DNA from: Corynebacterium sp.
GTDB lineage: Bacteria > Actinomycetota > Actinomycetes > Mycobacteriales > Mycobacteriaceae
DNA length: 64,000 nt
Direction: 5' to 3'
Assembly (NCBI RefSeq): GCF_030532965.1
Contig: NZ_JAUNKC010000011.1
Span: 21,977 to 85,976, forward strand
The notes under the pieces are model-generated. The model was not told where the DNA came from. It did not search any database and saw only the letters and a list, made by a program, of their open reading frames with translations. A program made the position numbers and the translations under genes. Within the stretch, counting starts at the first letter, position 1, and every line of letters begins with the position of its first letter. Of this stretch, positions 11,408-20,923 are shown piece by piece.

Positions 11408-12103
11408 ATGCGCCTTGTTATTGCTAGATGTTCCGTTGATTACGTGGGTCGCCTGGAAGCGCACCTGCCGTCGGCCGATCGGTTATTGATGGTGAAAGCG
11501 GATGGCTCAGTGTCCATCCACGCCGATGATCGTGCCTATAAGCCGTTGAATTGGATGACGCCGCCGTGCACGTTGACGGAGCTTGATCGTCCAGAGAATT
11601 CAGGCGGTTCGGAAGAAATGGCTGCCTTTTGGATAGTTGAGAATAAGAAAGGCGAGCAGTTACGGATAACTCTGGAAGCCATCCATTCCGATCTATCCTA
11701 TGATCTGGGCGAAGACCCTGGTCTGGTCAAGGACGGCGTAGAGGCACATCTTCAAGAACTCTTGGCGGAGCATATTGAAACGCTCGGTGAAGGATATGAC
11801 CTGATTAGACGCGAGTACCCGACTCCAATCGGACCGGTGGACATTCTTTGTCGTGATGGTGGGGGTGGCACCATTGCCGTCGAGGTCAAGCGGCGAGGTG
11901 GGATAGATGGCGTCGAGCAATTGAGTCGGTATCTGGAATTGTTAAATCGCGATCTTCTCCTGGCTCCGGTGGAGGGGATTTTCGCTGCCCAGGAGATTAA
12001 ACCTCAAGCACGCACATTGGCGGAGGACCGTGGTATCCGTTGCGTTGTCTTGGATTACGATTCGCTGCGGGGAATCGAGTCGACGGAATTGCGGTTGTTT
12101 TAG
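11408..12103 (+). CDS. nucS: endonuclease NucS
   Basis: Mismatch-specific endonuclease of actinobacteria and archaea (EndoMS), which cuts mispaired DNA in organisms lacking MutS/MutL and works with the beta clamp. The 231-residue protein starts [12 protein letters not shown], the usual N-terminus, at ATG 11408; an in-frame TTG nine bases upstream is less likely. The nuclease core is visible as GPVDILCRD followed by [20 protein letters not shown], where the Asp and Glu-X-Lys residues form the catalytic set. The next gene abuts its stop codon. Confidence 0.94.
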   Translation: MRLVIARCSVDYVGRLEAHLPSADRLLMVKADGSVSIHADDRAYKPLNWMTPPCTLTELDRPENSGGSEEMAAFWIVENKKGEQLRITLEAIHSDLSYDLGEDPGLVKDGVEAHLQELLAEHIETLGEGYDLIRREYPTPIGPVDILCRDGGGGTIAVEVKRRGGIDGVEQLSRYLELLNRDLLLAPVEGIFAAQEIKPQARTLAEDRGIRCVVLDYDSLRGIESTELRLF

Positions 12104-12388
12104 ATGGCGCGAAAGAATCGACGTCGGGAAGAGACCGCACGGACATTACCAGCAGATGGTGCCAGCTACCTAGGGGTTCGTGAGGTGATTGGTCCGAGCT
12201 GGACGAATGGCGCTACGTTCTTAGTCCGGCGGATTGGCAGCCATGCTGCGGTGAAATTTTACGTGTGCCCGGGGTGCAACCAGAATATTCCGCCGGGGAT
12301 TGCTCATGTGGTGGCTTGGCCGAAGGATTATGGCCGCGGTGCTGAGGACCGGAGGCATTGGCATTCGCCGTGTTGGGAGCGTCGATAA
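12104..12388 (+). CDS. small zinc-type protein coupled to nucS
   Basis: A 94-residue basic protein that begins directly after the nucS stop codon. The N-terminus is arginine rich (MARKNRRREE). The C-terminal half contains CPGCNQNIPPG and a His-Trp-His-X-X-Cys end, giving a CxxC plus later His and Cys that could bind zinc in a degenerate HNH-like arrangement. The family accompanies nucS in actinobacteria from memory; its function is not known to me. The T form of the dispersed motif (CGTCGATAAGC, 12380-12390) covers its stop codon. Confidence 0.8.
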   Translation: MARKNRRREETARTLPADGASYLGVREVIGPSWTNGATFLVRRIGSHAAVKFYVCPGCNQNIPPGIAHVVAWPKDYGRGAEDRRHWHSPCWERR

Positions 12389-12396
12389 GCACAACA

Positions 12397-12439
12397 AAAA
12401 GTTCCTTGGAATTCTTCCGAAGAAGCCCAAGGAACTTTT
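12397..12439. terminator. bidirectional terminator
   Basis: Thirteen-base perfect arms AAAAGTTCCTTGG (12397-12409) and CCAAGGAACTTTT (12427-12439) between convergent genes. A-run on one side and T-run on the other make it usable on both strands. Confidence 0.9.
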
Positions 12440-12446
12440 CTAACTA

Positions 12447-12914
12447 TTAGGCGACAGGTTGGGTGATTTCGAGAAGCACGCCGCCTGCATCTTTAGGATG
12501 TACAAAGTTGATCTTTGCTCCGCCGGTACCGACCTTTGGTGCTGGGTAGAGCAGTCGAACGCCTTGTTCTTTCAAGTGCTCGGACAGTGCGTCAATATCA
12601 GAGGTGCGCAGGCACATTTGCTGCAGGCCTGGGCCCTTCTTCTCGATGAACTTAGCGATGGTTGATTCTTCATTTAGGGGTGCTAGCAGCTGAATCATGC
12701 CGTCCGTGGTGCCGAGGTTTTTCGGCCCGATCATCGCTTCAACCACGCCTTGTTCCTCGTTGGTTTCTTGGTGGTGGTTGACCCAACCAAAAGCGGAGCG
12801 GTAGAACTCGATCGCAGCATCAAGATCAGGGACGGCGATACCGACGTGATCTAAACAAATGACAAGTTCGTGGGGGATTTCAATTGCAGAAATGTCATGA
12901 CTCATAATCGCCAT
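12447..12914 (-). CDS. mce: methylmalonyl-CoA epimerase
   Basis: Vicinal-oxygen-chelate enzyme that interconverts the R and S epimers of methylmalonyl-CoA in propionate metabolism. The 155-residue protein has both glyoxalase-type modules: LDHVGIAVPDLDAAIEFY at the N-terminus and KINFVHPKDAGGVLLEI at the C-terminus, with metal-binding His in DHVG and Glu in LLEIT. The glyoxalase and epimerase families look alike; the FVHPKDAGGVLLE ending favours the epimerase. It converges with the nucS partner gene across a shared terminator. Confidence 0.85.
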   Translation of the reverse strand: MAIMSHDISAIEIPHELVICLDHVGIAVPDLDAAIEFYRSAFGWVNHHQETNEEQGVVEAMIGPKNLGTTDGMIQLLAPLNEESTIAKFIEKKGPGLQQMCLRTSDIDALSEHLKEQGVRLLYPAPKVGTGGAKINFVHPKDAGGVLLEITQPVA

Positions 12915-13057
12915 AGTAGTAGTGCGCAGGCGGATATGCTTACCGTAGAGCTGTGAAAAATCTCAAATATTCATAGCTGCCGAATTATCGAGATAAAAAG
13001 CTTGGTATTCCTTACCCCAGAACGCACCATGGGCAGAACCAGATACAATCAAAAACC

Positions 13058-13369
13058 ATGATCGTTGCTTTTTCCGTCGCCCCCACAGAAGTTCCCAATG
13101 CCGAAGCCGAAATGAGCGAGGCCGTCGCCGCTGCAGTGAAAATTGTGCGTGAGTCTGGTCTACCCAATGAGACTAATGCGATGTTTACCCTGATTGAAGG
13201 GGAGTGGGACGAAGTTATGGCGGTGGTAAAGGCTGCTACGGAGGCGGTACTGGCGGTGTCACCGCGGGTGGGGTTAGTCCTTAAAGCGGATATTCGCCCT
13301 GGCGTTTCGGGGCAATTACGCGGCAAAGTGGAATCCGTGGAGCGCCACCTTTCTGGTTTCGAGAAATAA
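13058..13369 (+). CDS. MTH1187/thiamine-binding family protein
   Basis: A 103-residue protein of the MTH1187/YkoF-like small-domain family (UPF0045), some members of which bind thiamine. Visible features are the N-terminal strand MIVAFSVAPT and the C-terminal strand LVLKADIRPG followed by a KVESVERHL helix. It is a single-gene unit about 140 bases after the divergent epimerase gene. Function in this organism is unknown. Confidence 0.72.
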   Translation: MIVAFSVAPTEVPNAEAEMSEAVAAAVKIVRESGLPNETNAMFTLIEGEWDEVMAVVKAATEAVLAVSPRVGLVLKADIRPGVSGQLRGKVESVERHLSGFEK

Positions 13370-13459
13370 ATAGTGTAGTGGCGCTTGGTTTTGGGTATTC
13401 TGCCACTATAGAAAACTTCTTTCCCGCACGTAATAGTTCGATTGATAAAAGGATCGTTT

Positions 13460-14407
13460 GTGACTCTTCCTAATTCCACCCCTAACCGTTTCGTCGCTGG
13501 TGCCATCGATTTGGGAGAAGTAAAAGCCCGGGCAGAGGCGCGTGCCCAGGCAGAAGCGCAGGCCGCAGCGAAGAGCAGCGGTGCCGCTGGGGGTGGGGTA
13601 GAGCTCGTAGCAACATTAACGATGGAAAACGTCGAGGACGAGCTAATCAAACGTTCTGCCCAAGTGCCTGTCATTGTGTTGATTGGCACCCCGCGCAGCC
13701 CAGATTCAGAGCAATTACAAGCGGATTTTAGTGTATTGGCGAACAATGCTGGTGGTGCGTTCGTGTTTCGCTATATCGACGCCGATGCGACGCCGCAGGT
13801 AGCGCAGATGTTCGGAATATCAGGGCTGCCAACCGTTGTGGCTTTGGCGGCGGGACAACCGATCGCAAATTTTGAAGGCGGGCAACCGACAGCCGCGTTG
13901 CAGCAATGGACTGATGCCGTTGTTGCTGCCGTTGCTGGTCAGCTTCCGGGACTGCCCGCAGCAGCTGAGCCTTCCGACGGTTCGGAATCACCGGAGGATC
14001 CGCGTTTCGCTCCAGCGACGGAGATGCTAGGCGCTGGTGATTTTGCGGGAGCGATTGAGGTATACGAGTCGATCCTTGCACATGAACCGAAAAATGCCGA
14101 GGCACAAGCTGCGCGCGATAACGCCCGATTGCTATTGCGGCTGCAGCAGGCCGATCGCGATACCGATCCGATCGCAGCAGCGGATGCAGAACCGCACAAT
14201 ATCGAGCGGGTTTTCGCAGCAGCTGACGCCTTGATCGCAATGGGGGATGCGGAAGGAGCATTCGGGTGGCTGATTACAGCACTGACCCAGATTCCTGAGG
14301 AGAAGGCGCGCATTCGCGATAGATTATTGGAACTATTTGCGCTTTTCGACGCCGCCGACGCCCGCGTTCTCAAGGCCCGCGCGCAAATGGCAAACGCGCT
14401 GTTTTAG
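13460..14407 (+). CDS. CnoX/YbbN-like thioredoxin-fold protein with TPR region
   Basis: A 315-residue protein: an Ala/Glu-rich N-terminal helix, a thioredoxin-like domain (about residues 45-165) and a C-terminal tetratricopeptide-like region (about 175-315) beginning LGAGDFAGAIEVYESILAHEP. The architecture matches CnoX/YbbN, a chaperone partner of Hsp60 and elongation factors. The active-site position reads TPRSPDSE, so both redox cysteines are absent and it should not be an oxidoreductase. GTG at 13460 with AAAAGGA seven bases upstream is a better start than the TTG 18 bases earlier. The dispersed motif lies at 14341-14351. Confidence 0.85.
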   Translation: MTLPNSTPNRFVAGAIDLGEVKARAEARAQAEAQAAAKSSGAAGGGVELVATLTMENVEDELIKRSAQVPVIVLIGTPRSPDSEQLQADFSVLANNAGGAFVFRYIDADATPQVAQMFGISGLPTVVALAAGQPIANFEGGQPTAALQQWTDAVVAAVAGQLPGLPAAAEPSDGSESPEDPRFAPATEMLGAGDFAGAIEVYESILAHEPKNAEAQAARDNARLLLRLQQADRDTDPIAAADAEPHNIERVFAAADALIAMGDAEGAFGWLITALTQIPEEKARIRDRLLELFALFDAADARVLKARAQMANALF

Positions 14408-14418
14408 CTTGGTGAACC

Positions 14419-16008
14419 ATGCGTAAGTATTTACAGACTGTAGCGGTAGTAACCGCAGTTGCAACAAGTGCTTCGTTATTGACTGCCTGCTCGGTGTTTG
14501 AACCGGACATTGATCCGTGTGTTGTCCAGGTTAATGGTGAAGAACCGGAGGCGCGCGTTACGCCAGGAATGACTCGTGATGCGGCGGGCTTCCGAATTTT
14601 GAAGATGATCTCTTCCGGCTTGGTGCATTTAGACACCGATAATAATGTCGCTATGGATCTGGCTAAATCGATCGAAAAGACGTCACCAACGACATATGTC
14701 GTTGAGCTACGACCAGGTTTAAAGTTCTCTGACGGTTCTCGCATTACTTCCCGTAGCTTCGTCGATTCGTGGAATTTTATTGTCGCTACTGACGAATTGA
14801 ATGCGGAGTTTTTCCAGCCTATCGCAGGCTTTGCGGAAAAAACGCCGTCGATGCGGGGGTTGACCGTAACGAGCGACACTCGTTTCACGATCGAATTGTC
14901 ACAGCCCACACCGGATTTCCTGATGCAATTAAGCCACCCGGTTTTTGCCGCGCAGCCAGCATCTGCGCTTTCGGCGGATCAGAAATTCACTCTCACTCCG
15001 GTTAGTAGTGGGCCTTACGTGGTCGAGACATGGGTGCGCAATCAATCGCTTAAACTGCGAGTGAATCCGGAGTATACCGGCCCCCGTAAGCCCGAGAACG
15101 ATGGGGTGACAATGAGTTTCTTCATCGGTCGAAAACTACCGTTCGAAGAATTGCAACGCGGCACCCTCGATGTTTTCGATAGCGTCAATGGTTCTGATAT
15201 CAAACAAGCGCACAAGGAGTTTGAATTCTATAACAAGCCTGGCGCTGCTGTTTTGGAGCTCAGCATTCATTCCGAAACTCCGCATTTTCAGGGGACGGAA
15301 GGAAAATTGCGTCGTGAAGCGATTTCCTTGAGCATCGATCGGGACAAGATTGCCAAAGAAACATTGAAAGGTACGTTCGTGCCTGCGTATTCATTCGTGC
15401 CCCCGGGAATCCCAGGTGTGGACGAATCGATCGGGGTGAAAAGTTACGACCCGGAGCGCGCCCGTGAACTGTGGGCACAAGCGGATTTGATAAATCCCTT
15501 TGATTTCGAAGTTCCGGTGCATTACAACTGGGATTCTGGGGACAATCGTGCATGGGGGCCGGAGGTTGCGCAGCAACTCAAGAAAACCTTGGGCATTAAT
15601 GCGTTCCCGGAACCGGGTTCGGACCATGCCAGGTTCAGGTATGACTACCATGACGTCCGGTTTAATGGCGTATATCGCACCGGTTGGCGTGCTGATTTCC
15701 CATCCATTCGTAATTATTTGGAAAATAACTACGCTTCTGATGGGGTATCGAACGACACCAAGTATTCGAACCCGCACGTTGATGAACTGCTTAAACAAGC
15801 TGATGCTGCGCAGTCTGAAGAAGAAGCGATGGCTTTGTACAACAAGGCGCACGAGCTTATTGTCGCTGACCTCCCGGCCATTCCGTTCTTATATCCGGCA
15901 GTCACTGCCGCTTGGACTTCCAGAGTCTCCGATGTCGGTTTTGGCTTTGACACTTTGCCGGAATACCACCACATTAAAATCGATGATAATCGATGTAAGA
16001 AATCGTAG
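14419..16008 (+). CDS. peptide/nickel-type ABC transporter substrate-binding lipoprotein
   Basis: A 529-residue extracytoplasmic solute-binding protein of family 5 (DppA/OppA-like). It has a lipoprotein signal with lipobox LTAC (Cys at about residue 23) and the family pattern ADL..KTSPTTYVVELRPGLKFSDGS, then RREAISLSIDRDKIA. Permease and ATPase genes are not adjacent, so it is either an orphan or served by a distant transporter. The start is 11 bases after the CnoX-like gene, so they may be co-transcribed. Substrate is unknown. Confidence 0.88.
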   Translation: MRKYLQTVAVVTAVATSASLLTACSVFEPDIDPCVVQVNGEEPEARVTPGMTRDAAGFRILKMISSGLVHLDTDNNVAMDLAKSIEKTSPTTYVVELRPGLKFSDGSRITSRSFVDSWNFIVATDELNAEFFQPIAGFAEKTPSMRGLTVTSDTRFTIELSQPTPDFLMQLSHPVFAAQPASALSADQKFTLTPVSSGPYVVETWVRNQSLKLRVNPEYTGPRKPENDGVTMSFFIGRKLPFEELQRGTLDVFDSVNGSDIKQAHKEFEFYNKPGAAVLELSIHSETPHFQGTEGKLRREAISLSIDRDKIAKETLKGTFVPAYSFVPPGIPGVDESIGVKSYDPERARELWAQADLINPFDFEVPVHYNWDSGDNRAWGPEVAQQLKKTLGINAFPEPGSDHARFRYDYHDVRFNGVYRTGWRADFPSIRNYLENNYASDGVSNDTKYSNPHVDELLKQADAAQSEEEAMALYNKAHELIVADLPAIPFLYPAVTAAWTSRVSDVGFGFDTLPEYHHIKIDDNRCKKS

Positions 16009-16608
16009 ATCTTTTGCTTTTAAAATATTTAGCAGATCGATTAAAATGAATCGTGAATTAAATATAGACGGCAATAGATGTTAAAAGTGTAAATATGACC
16101 TAATTTATAGCTTTTCTTTAAATGAGGACATTTTCCGGCTATAACTTGGCTGAATGCTTAGGTTTCTTTCAGCCGCTAGTTTTCATTATTTGGCAATCGG
16201 GAATATTGCCGTTAAACATTTCTCCAGTTCATGGTAGCTTTACGGCTGTTTAATGGTGGGGTACGTTCGGAAATCGGGAAGTGTGGATGGTTAAATGTGG
16301 ATCCGCTAAGTGAAATTCCCTAATTAATTTTAGTAAAAATTAAGTCAGCACATTATTTTCCCCCGAAGTGAGGTGGCCGCCGGATCGCTGCATTTATGCT
16401 ATCTGTGCAGGTTGTTTGCATTATTGCTGGTTGAAGTTTTATGAATGCCAGGGGGTAAAATTTTAATATAATTTAAAGGTTTTGCTCGTGTTTTTAGCTG
16501 ATGGACAGAACTCTAGGATGAGAACTGAAATATGCCGGTTTTGTATCTAAATAGGCATTAATTTCTTTTTAAATCAATGAGGAAATCAGTTAAGGAGGGA
16601 GTCCGGGC
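16009..16608. other. AT-rich regulatory gap before the adhesin gene
   Basis: Six hundred bases clearly richer in A and T than the flanks, without a supported gene. A TATAAT box occurs at 16467-16472, but no -35 element sits at a proper distance. Long AT-rich leaders often precede regulated surface-protein genes; nothing else can be supported. Confidence 0.4.
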
Positions 16609-18384
16609 ATGTTCCAACGGGCATCCTTAGGAAAAGCGATGGTGGTTCTGCTGTCCGCAATCGCTGTTATTTTTGCGGGTTTTACGGTTCCCCGCGCCAC
16701 CGCACAGGATAATTTCGCCAATATCGTCGTCGATAAGGTGACTGTGGAGAAATCACAGCAACAAGGGAACGAAGTGCCCGAAATCCGTCGGTGGGAGTTC
16801 GCTAAGTTCAATATCGAATGGAGCGCTCCGACCGGTGTTAAAGAGAAGCAAAAATTCACCGTCAGCTATCCTGCTGGATTCCACGTCTATTTGGCTGAAA
16901 GCTTCCCACTAGTTGATAAAGACAATGTCCGCGGCGGCACCTGCGACGTCAATGCCGATGCTGGGCAGATCACCTGTACGTTCGACAAGGCATTTGTCGA
17001 TCGGGAAAACGTTAAAGGGACGCTGACCACCGAGGTGCAAGCCCGCGAGGTTAAAAACACCGATCACGTAGAAGCTACTTTGAATGCTGGTACCAAGATC
17101 AAGATCGATCTTCCGGGTACAAAGGGAATCATCGAGCCGAATCTACGCATGCGGCGTGAGTTCTACAAGCAGGGTTGGTACGAGGATGATTTCACCAAAG
17201 CCCGGTGGACCATTAACTTCCCTGGAGAAATCGCACCAGATAACAACATCGATTTCCATGACACCCTGGGGGGTGCAGTTCAGCACTCCTTCTTCGACCC
17301 GACCGTGAAGGGTTCGGACCAGTCACTGCGGGTATTGGAATACACCTGCCAAGCTGACAGCGACGACAAAATCTGCGTGATTCAAGAGGAAGACACCCCT
17401 GGTGCGCAGATCACCGACATCACCGACCGGGTACGTAACCCACGGATCGAAGCTGATGGCTCCTTAAAGTTCGAGATTGAAAAGCCAGCAGGTGGTTGGA
17501 AAGCCGATCACTACTACCGGATCATGTACTATTCCCAAACCGCAACGGGACAGCCTGCTCCGATCGGCAGTGATGACACCAATATCACGACAAACTCCGT
17601 TTCTTCGTATGTGTTTGGTAAGAACGCTGATCAGCATATTTACCGCACCCAGCGTTCCTCCGGCACCATCAGTGGCGTCATCGTGCACAAGGGCAGCTTC
17701 CAGCTGACCAAGAAGGCAGCACCGGGGTTGACCGTTCCAGCTGGCACCATGTTTGAGGTTAAGGCGACTTATTCCAATCCTGCTCGTAAGATCAATGAGT
17801 CCGAGGTTGTCAAAGTCGCAGTTGATGGCACGGTCTCTGGCTCGAAGGAACTTCCAGCCGGTACCATCGTCACCCTAGAGGAAATCAACCTCGACAAGAT
17901 TCCAGGTGTTAGCTTCGCTGATCCAGTGTTCGCGTCGACGAACCCAGCTGACAACGTTGAGATTCTGGATAACGGCAAGAAGGCACGGTTTGCAATCAAA
18001 GGTGAAACCAACGTAGCTATCAACTTGGTGAACTCCCCGGCGATCACTCAAACCCCAAGCACGTCGCCTTCGACGACTCCGTCGACCACGCCACCAGCGC
18101 CAACCATCCCACCGGTACCGACTGTTCCACCAGTACCTTCCGAATCGACCACGCCGTCGACTCCAGAATCGACGACTCCGTCGACCACCCCGAACCAGCC
18201 GCCAGCGGCTGAAGGTTCGTCCAACCGGAACCTGTGGTGGATCGCGCTTGTGGTCCCGATCGTTGCTGGTCTGGTCTACGTTATCTACAACGTGATCAAG
18301 AGGACGATCCCTGGTGCCCCAGCTGCTCCTCTGGGTCAGGAACCAGTTGCTCCGGCAAACCCGAAGGCAATTCCTAAGAAGTAA
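16609..18384 (+). CDS. large secreted, membrane-anchored surface adhesin
   Basis: A 591-residue surface protein. It has a Sec signal peptide ending at about residue 33 (TAQD), an adhesin-like N-terminal half (about 35-340) resembling the Ig-fold SDR/fibrinogen-binding adhesins of Gram-positives, and a DUF5979-like beta domain (about 365-465, starting SFQLTKKAAPG). A Pro/Ser/Thr stalk with TTPST and VPPVP repeats (about 475-540), one transmembrane helix (about 545-568) and a basic, proline-rich tail follow. No LPXTG motif is present, so it is membrane rather than sortase anchored. AAGGAGGGAG before ATG is a strong ribosome binding site. The stalk reuses CGACGACTCCGTCGACC-type codons. Confidence 0.85.
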   Translation: MFQRASLGKAMVVLLSAIAVIFAGFTVPRATAQDNFANIVVDKVTVEKSQQQGNEVPEIRRWEFAKFNIEWSAPTGVKEKQKFTVSYPAGFHVYLAESFPLVDKDNVRGGTCDVNADAGQITCTFDKAFVDRENVKGTLTTEVQAREVKNTDHVEATLNAGTKIKIDLPGTKGIIEPNLRMRREFYKQGWYEDDFTKARWTINFPGEIAPDNNIDFHDTLGGAVQHSFFDPTVKGSDQSLRVLEYTCQADSDDKICVIQEEDTPGAQITDITDRVRNPRIEADGSLKFEIEKPAGGWKADHYYRIMYYSQTATGQPAPIGSDDTNITTNSVSSYVFGKNADQHIYRTQRSSGTISGVIVHKGSFQLTKKAAPGLTVPAGTMFEVKATYSNPARKINESEVVKVAVDGTVSGSKELPAGTIVTLEEINLDKIPGVSFADPVFASTNPADNVEILDNGKKARFAIKGETNVAINLVNSPAITQTPSTSPSTTPSTTPPAPTIPPVPTVPPVPSESTTPSTPESTTPSTTPNQPPAAEGSSNRNLWWIALVVPIVAGLVYVIYNVIKRTIPGAPAAPLGQEPVAPANPKAIPKK

Positions 18385-18395
18385 AGCCTTGGTAG

Positions 18396-18433
18396 AGCGG
18401 CGGTGATGCTATTAGTAGCCACCGCCGCTTTTG
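18396..18433 (+). terminator. terminator of the adhesin gene
   Basis: Ten-base arms AGCGGCGGTG (18396-18405) and CACCGCCGCT (18420-18429) followed by TTTT. One copy of the dispersed motif begins two bases later. Confidence 0.9.
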
Positions 18434-18434
18434 G

Positions 18435-18445
18435 CGTCGACAAGC
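18435..18445 (+). repeat. dispersed 11-mer, copy between two terminators
   Basis: CGTCGACAAGC, C form, extended match GGCGTCGACAAGCAAAA. It lies exactly between the adhesin terminator and the glgB terminator, outside any coding frame. Confidence 0.8.
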
Positions 18446-18483
18446 AAAAAATAACCGGCAACCGCTTGCCACGGTTGCCGGTT
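18446..18483 (-). terminator. terminator of glgB
   Basis: Twelve-base perfect arms AACCGGCAACCG (18453-18464) and CGGTTGCCGGTT (18472-18483). On the minus strand they are followed by a T-rich run (A-run at 18446-18451 on the plus strand). Confidence 0.9.
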
Positions 18484-18495
18484 TCGTCAGCTAGT

Positions 18496-20700
18496 TTAGC
18501 CTTCCCAGCGGTAGAACTGGGCGCTCATAGCCGGGATGTGTAGGGTGATGGAATGCTGGTATCCATCCCAACCAGTATCCCACGCGGCGACTTCTTGTTC
18601 TAACAGGTTATTGGCACCTTCGTAGACGCCGGCGTCGGTGTTGAGAATGCACTTCCACATGCCAGACTCTGGAACGCCGAACTTGTAGTTCGGGTGGCTT
18701 GATCCACCGAAGTTAAATACACACAGGATCTTGGAATCGTCGGAACCGTAGCGGACGAAAGACAAGACGTTGTTTTCCGCATCGTCGGACTTGGTCCAGC
18801 TGAAACCCTCTGGGTTATTGTCGATGGTGTAGAGCGCAGGTGACTGGGCGTACAGCGCATTGAGGTCCTTGACCAGTTGCGAGATACCGACGTGGTATTC
18901 ACCTTCCCAGCCGACCATATCGTCCCAGTCGATGCTGCGGGCCTCGCTCCATTCCATGATCTGGCCGAACTCCTGACCTTGGAATAGCAACTTCTTGCCG
19001 GGGTGGGCGTACATGTAGGCGTAGAGGGCACGCAGGCCCGCGGCCTTGTTCCACACATCGCCAGGCATCCGATCCCACAAGGAACCCTTACCGTGAACCA
19101 CTTCGTCGTGGCTAAACGGCAAGCAGTAGTTCTCGGAATAGGCGTACACCATCGAGAACGTGATGTCGTTGTGGTGGTAGCACCGGTGAATCGGGTCTTT
19201 GGAGAAGTACACCAGGGTGTCGTTCATCCACCCCATATTCCATTTCAGATTGAATCCCAAGCCATTGAAATCGGTGGGGCTGGTAACACCCGGCCAAGAG
19301 GTCGATTCCTCGGCGATGGTGAGCACACCCTGGTGCAGTTTGTGTACCGTGGCGTTCATCTCCTGGAGGAACTGCACAGCCTCCAGGTTTTCCCGGCCGC
19401 CGTATTGGTTTGGCAGCCATTCGCCTTCCTTGCGGGAATAGTCCAGATACAGCATGGACGCTACTGCGTCGACGCGAAGGCCGTCGATGTGGAACTCCTC
19501 CAGCCAATACAACGCGTTTGCCACGAGGAAATTGCGTACTTCGTTGCGACCGAAGTCAAAGACGTAGGTACCCCAGTCCATCTGCTCGCCGCGACGCCAA
19601 TCCGGGTGTTCGTACACGGCTTGGCCGTCGAAGCGGCCAAGGGCGAAGTCGTCCTTGGGGAAGTGGGCGGGAACCCAGTCCATGATGACGCCGATGCCTT
19701 CGGCGTGGAAGGCGTCGATAAGCTGGCGCAGTTCGTCGGGGCTGCCCCACCTTGCAGTGGGGGCGTAGTAGCCCGATACTTGGTAACCCCACGATCCACC
19801 GAAGGGGTGCTCGGCAATCGGCATGAACTCCACGTGGGTGTAGCCCATGTCCTTGACGTATGCGACCAATTCGGTCGCGAGTTCTTTGTAACCTAGCCCT
19901 TGACGCCAGGAACCCAAATGCACTTCGTAGATGCTGATCGGCTTGCTTAGATGATCGGTTTCGGCGCGAGTTGCCAACCACTGGTTGTCGTTCCATTCGT
20001 AGGTGGAGGTGGTGACGATGGAGCCGGTTCGTGGTGGCTCTTCGGTGCGGCGGGCCATCGGGTCGGCCTTGTCTAAGCGCCAGCCTTCTTGGGTGTGGAT
20101 GGCGAATTTATAAACGTCACCATCGCCAACACCCGGGATGAAGATTTCCCAGACCCCGGATTCGCCGAGGCTGCGCATCGGGTATTGGTTGGGGTTCCAG
20201 CCGCAGAAGTCGCCGATAACGGCAACACCCGCCGCGTTAGGTGCCCAGACGGCGAAACTTGTTCCGGAAACCGGGCCGAAGTTTTCGGTTTCGATCTCGC
20301 GAACGTGTGCGCCAAGCACTTCCCACAGTCGTTCGTGGCGACCTTCCCGGATCAGGTGAATATCAAGTTCACCGAGCGTAGGTAGGAAGAAATAAGGATC
20401 GAAGGTGTCAGTAACTGCATCGTTGTCCCAGGTGATGCGGAGACCGTAGCCGCCGCCCGAGCCGCCTTTTTTGATGTACAACCCAAAAATATCATCGCCC
20501 AACGGCTCCATCTCCCGGGTTTTACCGCATTTGGCCACCAATTCGACTTTCTTGGCACCGATCTGGCGGGTGCGAACTATCGCGTCGCCGTTGTCGAGCG
20601 GGTGCCATCCGTAGACGGAATGGGGGTCGTGGTGGCGGCATTGGGTGAGCAGCGTGCGGTCGTGATTGTCGATGTGCAGTGTTTCTGATGAGCTGGACAT
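18496..20700 (-). CDS. glgB: 1,4-alpha-glucan branching enzyme
   Basis: Introduces alpha-1,6 branches in glycogen or in the alpha-glucan of the GlgE pathway; cytosolic. The 734-residue GH13 enzyme has an N-terminal carbohydrate-binding module (residues 100-200, with [22 protein letters not shown]) and the catalytic barrel: nucleophile Asp in [11 protein letters not shown], acid Glu in [12 protein letters not shown], transition-state Asp in [16 protein letters not shown] precedes the ATG. It follows glgE on the same strand after about 220 bases, so both act on the same polymer. Confidence 0.97.
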   Translation of the reverse strand: MSSSSETLHIDNHDRTLLTQCRHHDPHSVYGWHPLDNGDAIVRTRQIGAKKVELVAKCGKTREMEPLGDDIFGLYIKKGGSGGGYGLRITWDNDAVTDTFDPYFFLPTLGELDIHLIREGRHERLWEVLGAHVREIETENFGPVSGTSFAVWAPNAAGVAVIGDFCGWNPNQYPMRSLGESGVWEIFIPGVGDGDVYKFAIHTQEGWRLDKADPMARRTEEPPRTGSIVTTSTYEWNDNQWLATRAETDHLSKPISIYEVHLGSWRQGLGYKELATELVAYVKDMGYTHVEFMPIAEHPFGGSWGYQVSGYYAPTARWGSPDELRQLIDAFHAEGIGVIMDWVPAHFPKDDFALGRFDGQAVYEHPDWRRGEQMDWGTYVFDFGRNEVRNFLVANALYWLEEFHIDGLRVDAVASMLYLDYSRKEGEWLPNQYGGRENLEAVQFLQEMNATVHKLHQGVLTIAEESTSWPGVTSPTDFNGLGFNLKWNMGWMNDTLVYFSKDPIHRCYHHNDITFSMVYAYSENYCLPFSHDEVVHGKGSLWDRMPGDVWNKAAGLRALYAYMYAHPGKKLLFQGQEFGQIMEWSEARSIDWDDMVGWEGEYHVGISQLVKDLNALYAQSPALYTIDNNPEGFSWTKSDDAENNVLSFVRYGSDDSKILCVFNFGGSSHPNYKFGVPESGMWKCILNTDAGVYEGANNLLEQEVAAWDTGWDGYQHSITLHIPAMSAQFYRWEG

Positions 20701-20923
20701 ATCTGTAGTTTCCTTACACTTTTAGTCGGTAACCATCCGGCGACGTTTGTGGTGCGAAATACACCGACATTTCTCACATTTCACGCTACCGGAGGGGGAG
20801 GGGCTGAACGAATACATATATGTCGACCTTAGGGCGTTTGTGCTTGTCGACGCCCCACGGTGTGACATATAAGACGTTTGTGTTGGTTTTCGGCGGTGCT
20901 GTGTTATGGAGCAACCACAGACC
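20701..20923 (-). other. glgE-glgB spacer with short repeats
   Basis: The spacer carries three copies of a GTTTGTG element: GACGTTTGTG at 20742-20751, GGCGTTTGTG at 20833-20842 and GACGTTTGTG at 20873-20882. A dispersed motif copy (20842-20852) touches the middle one. The length allows a separate glgB promoter, but none is clear. Confidence 0.45.
20842..20852 (-). repeat. dispersed 11-mer in the glgE-glgB spacer
   Basis: CGTCGACAAGC on the minus strand, C form, with flanking GGGG before and ACAAA after. Confidence 0.75.

Noticed and set aside
16609-18384. Sortase-type LPXTG signal in the adhesin
   Set aside because: No LPXTG-like motif precedes the membrane helix; the tail is longer and proline rich.
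19003-19896. 297-codon open frame antisense to glgB
   Set aside because: Mirror of glgB codons; the catalytic motifs of glgB on the other strand are unambiguous.
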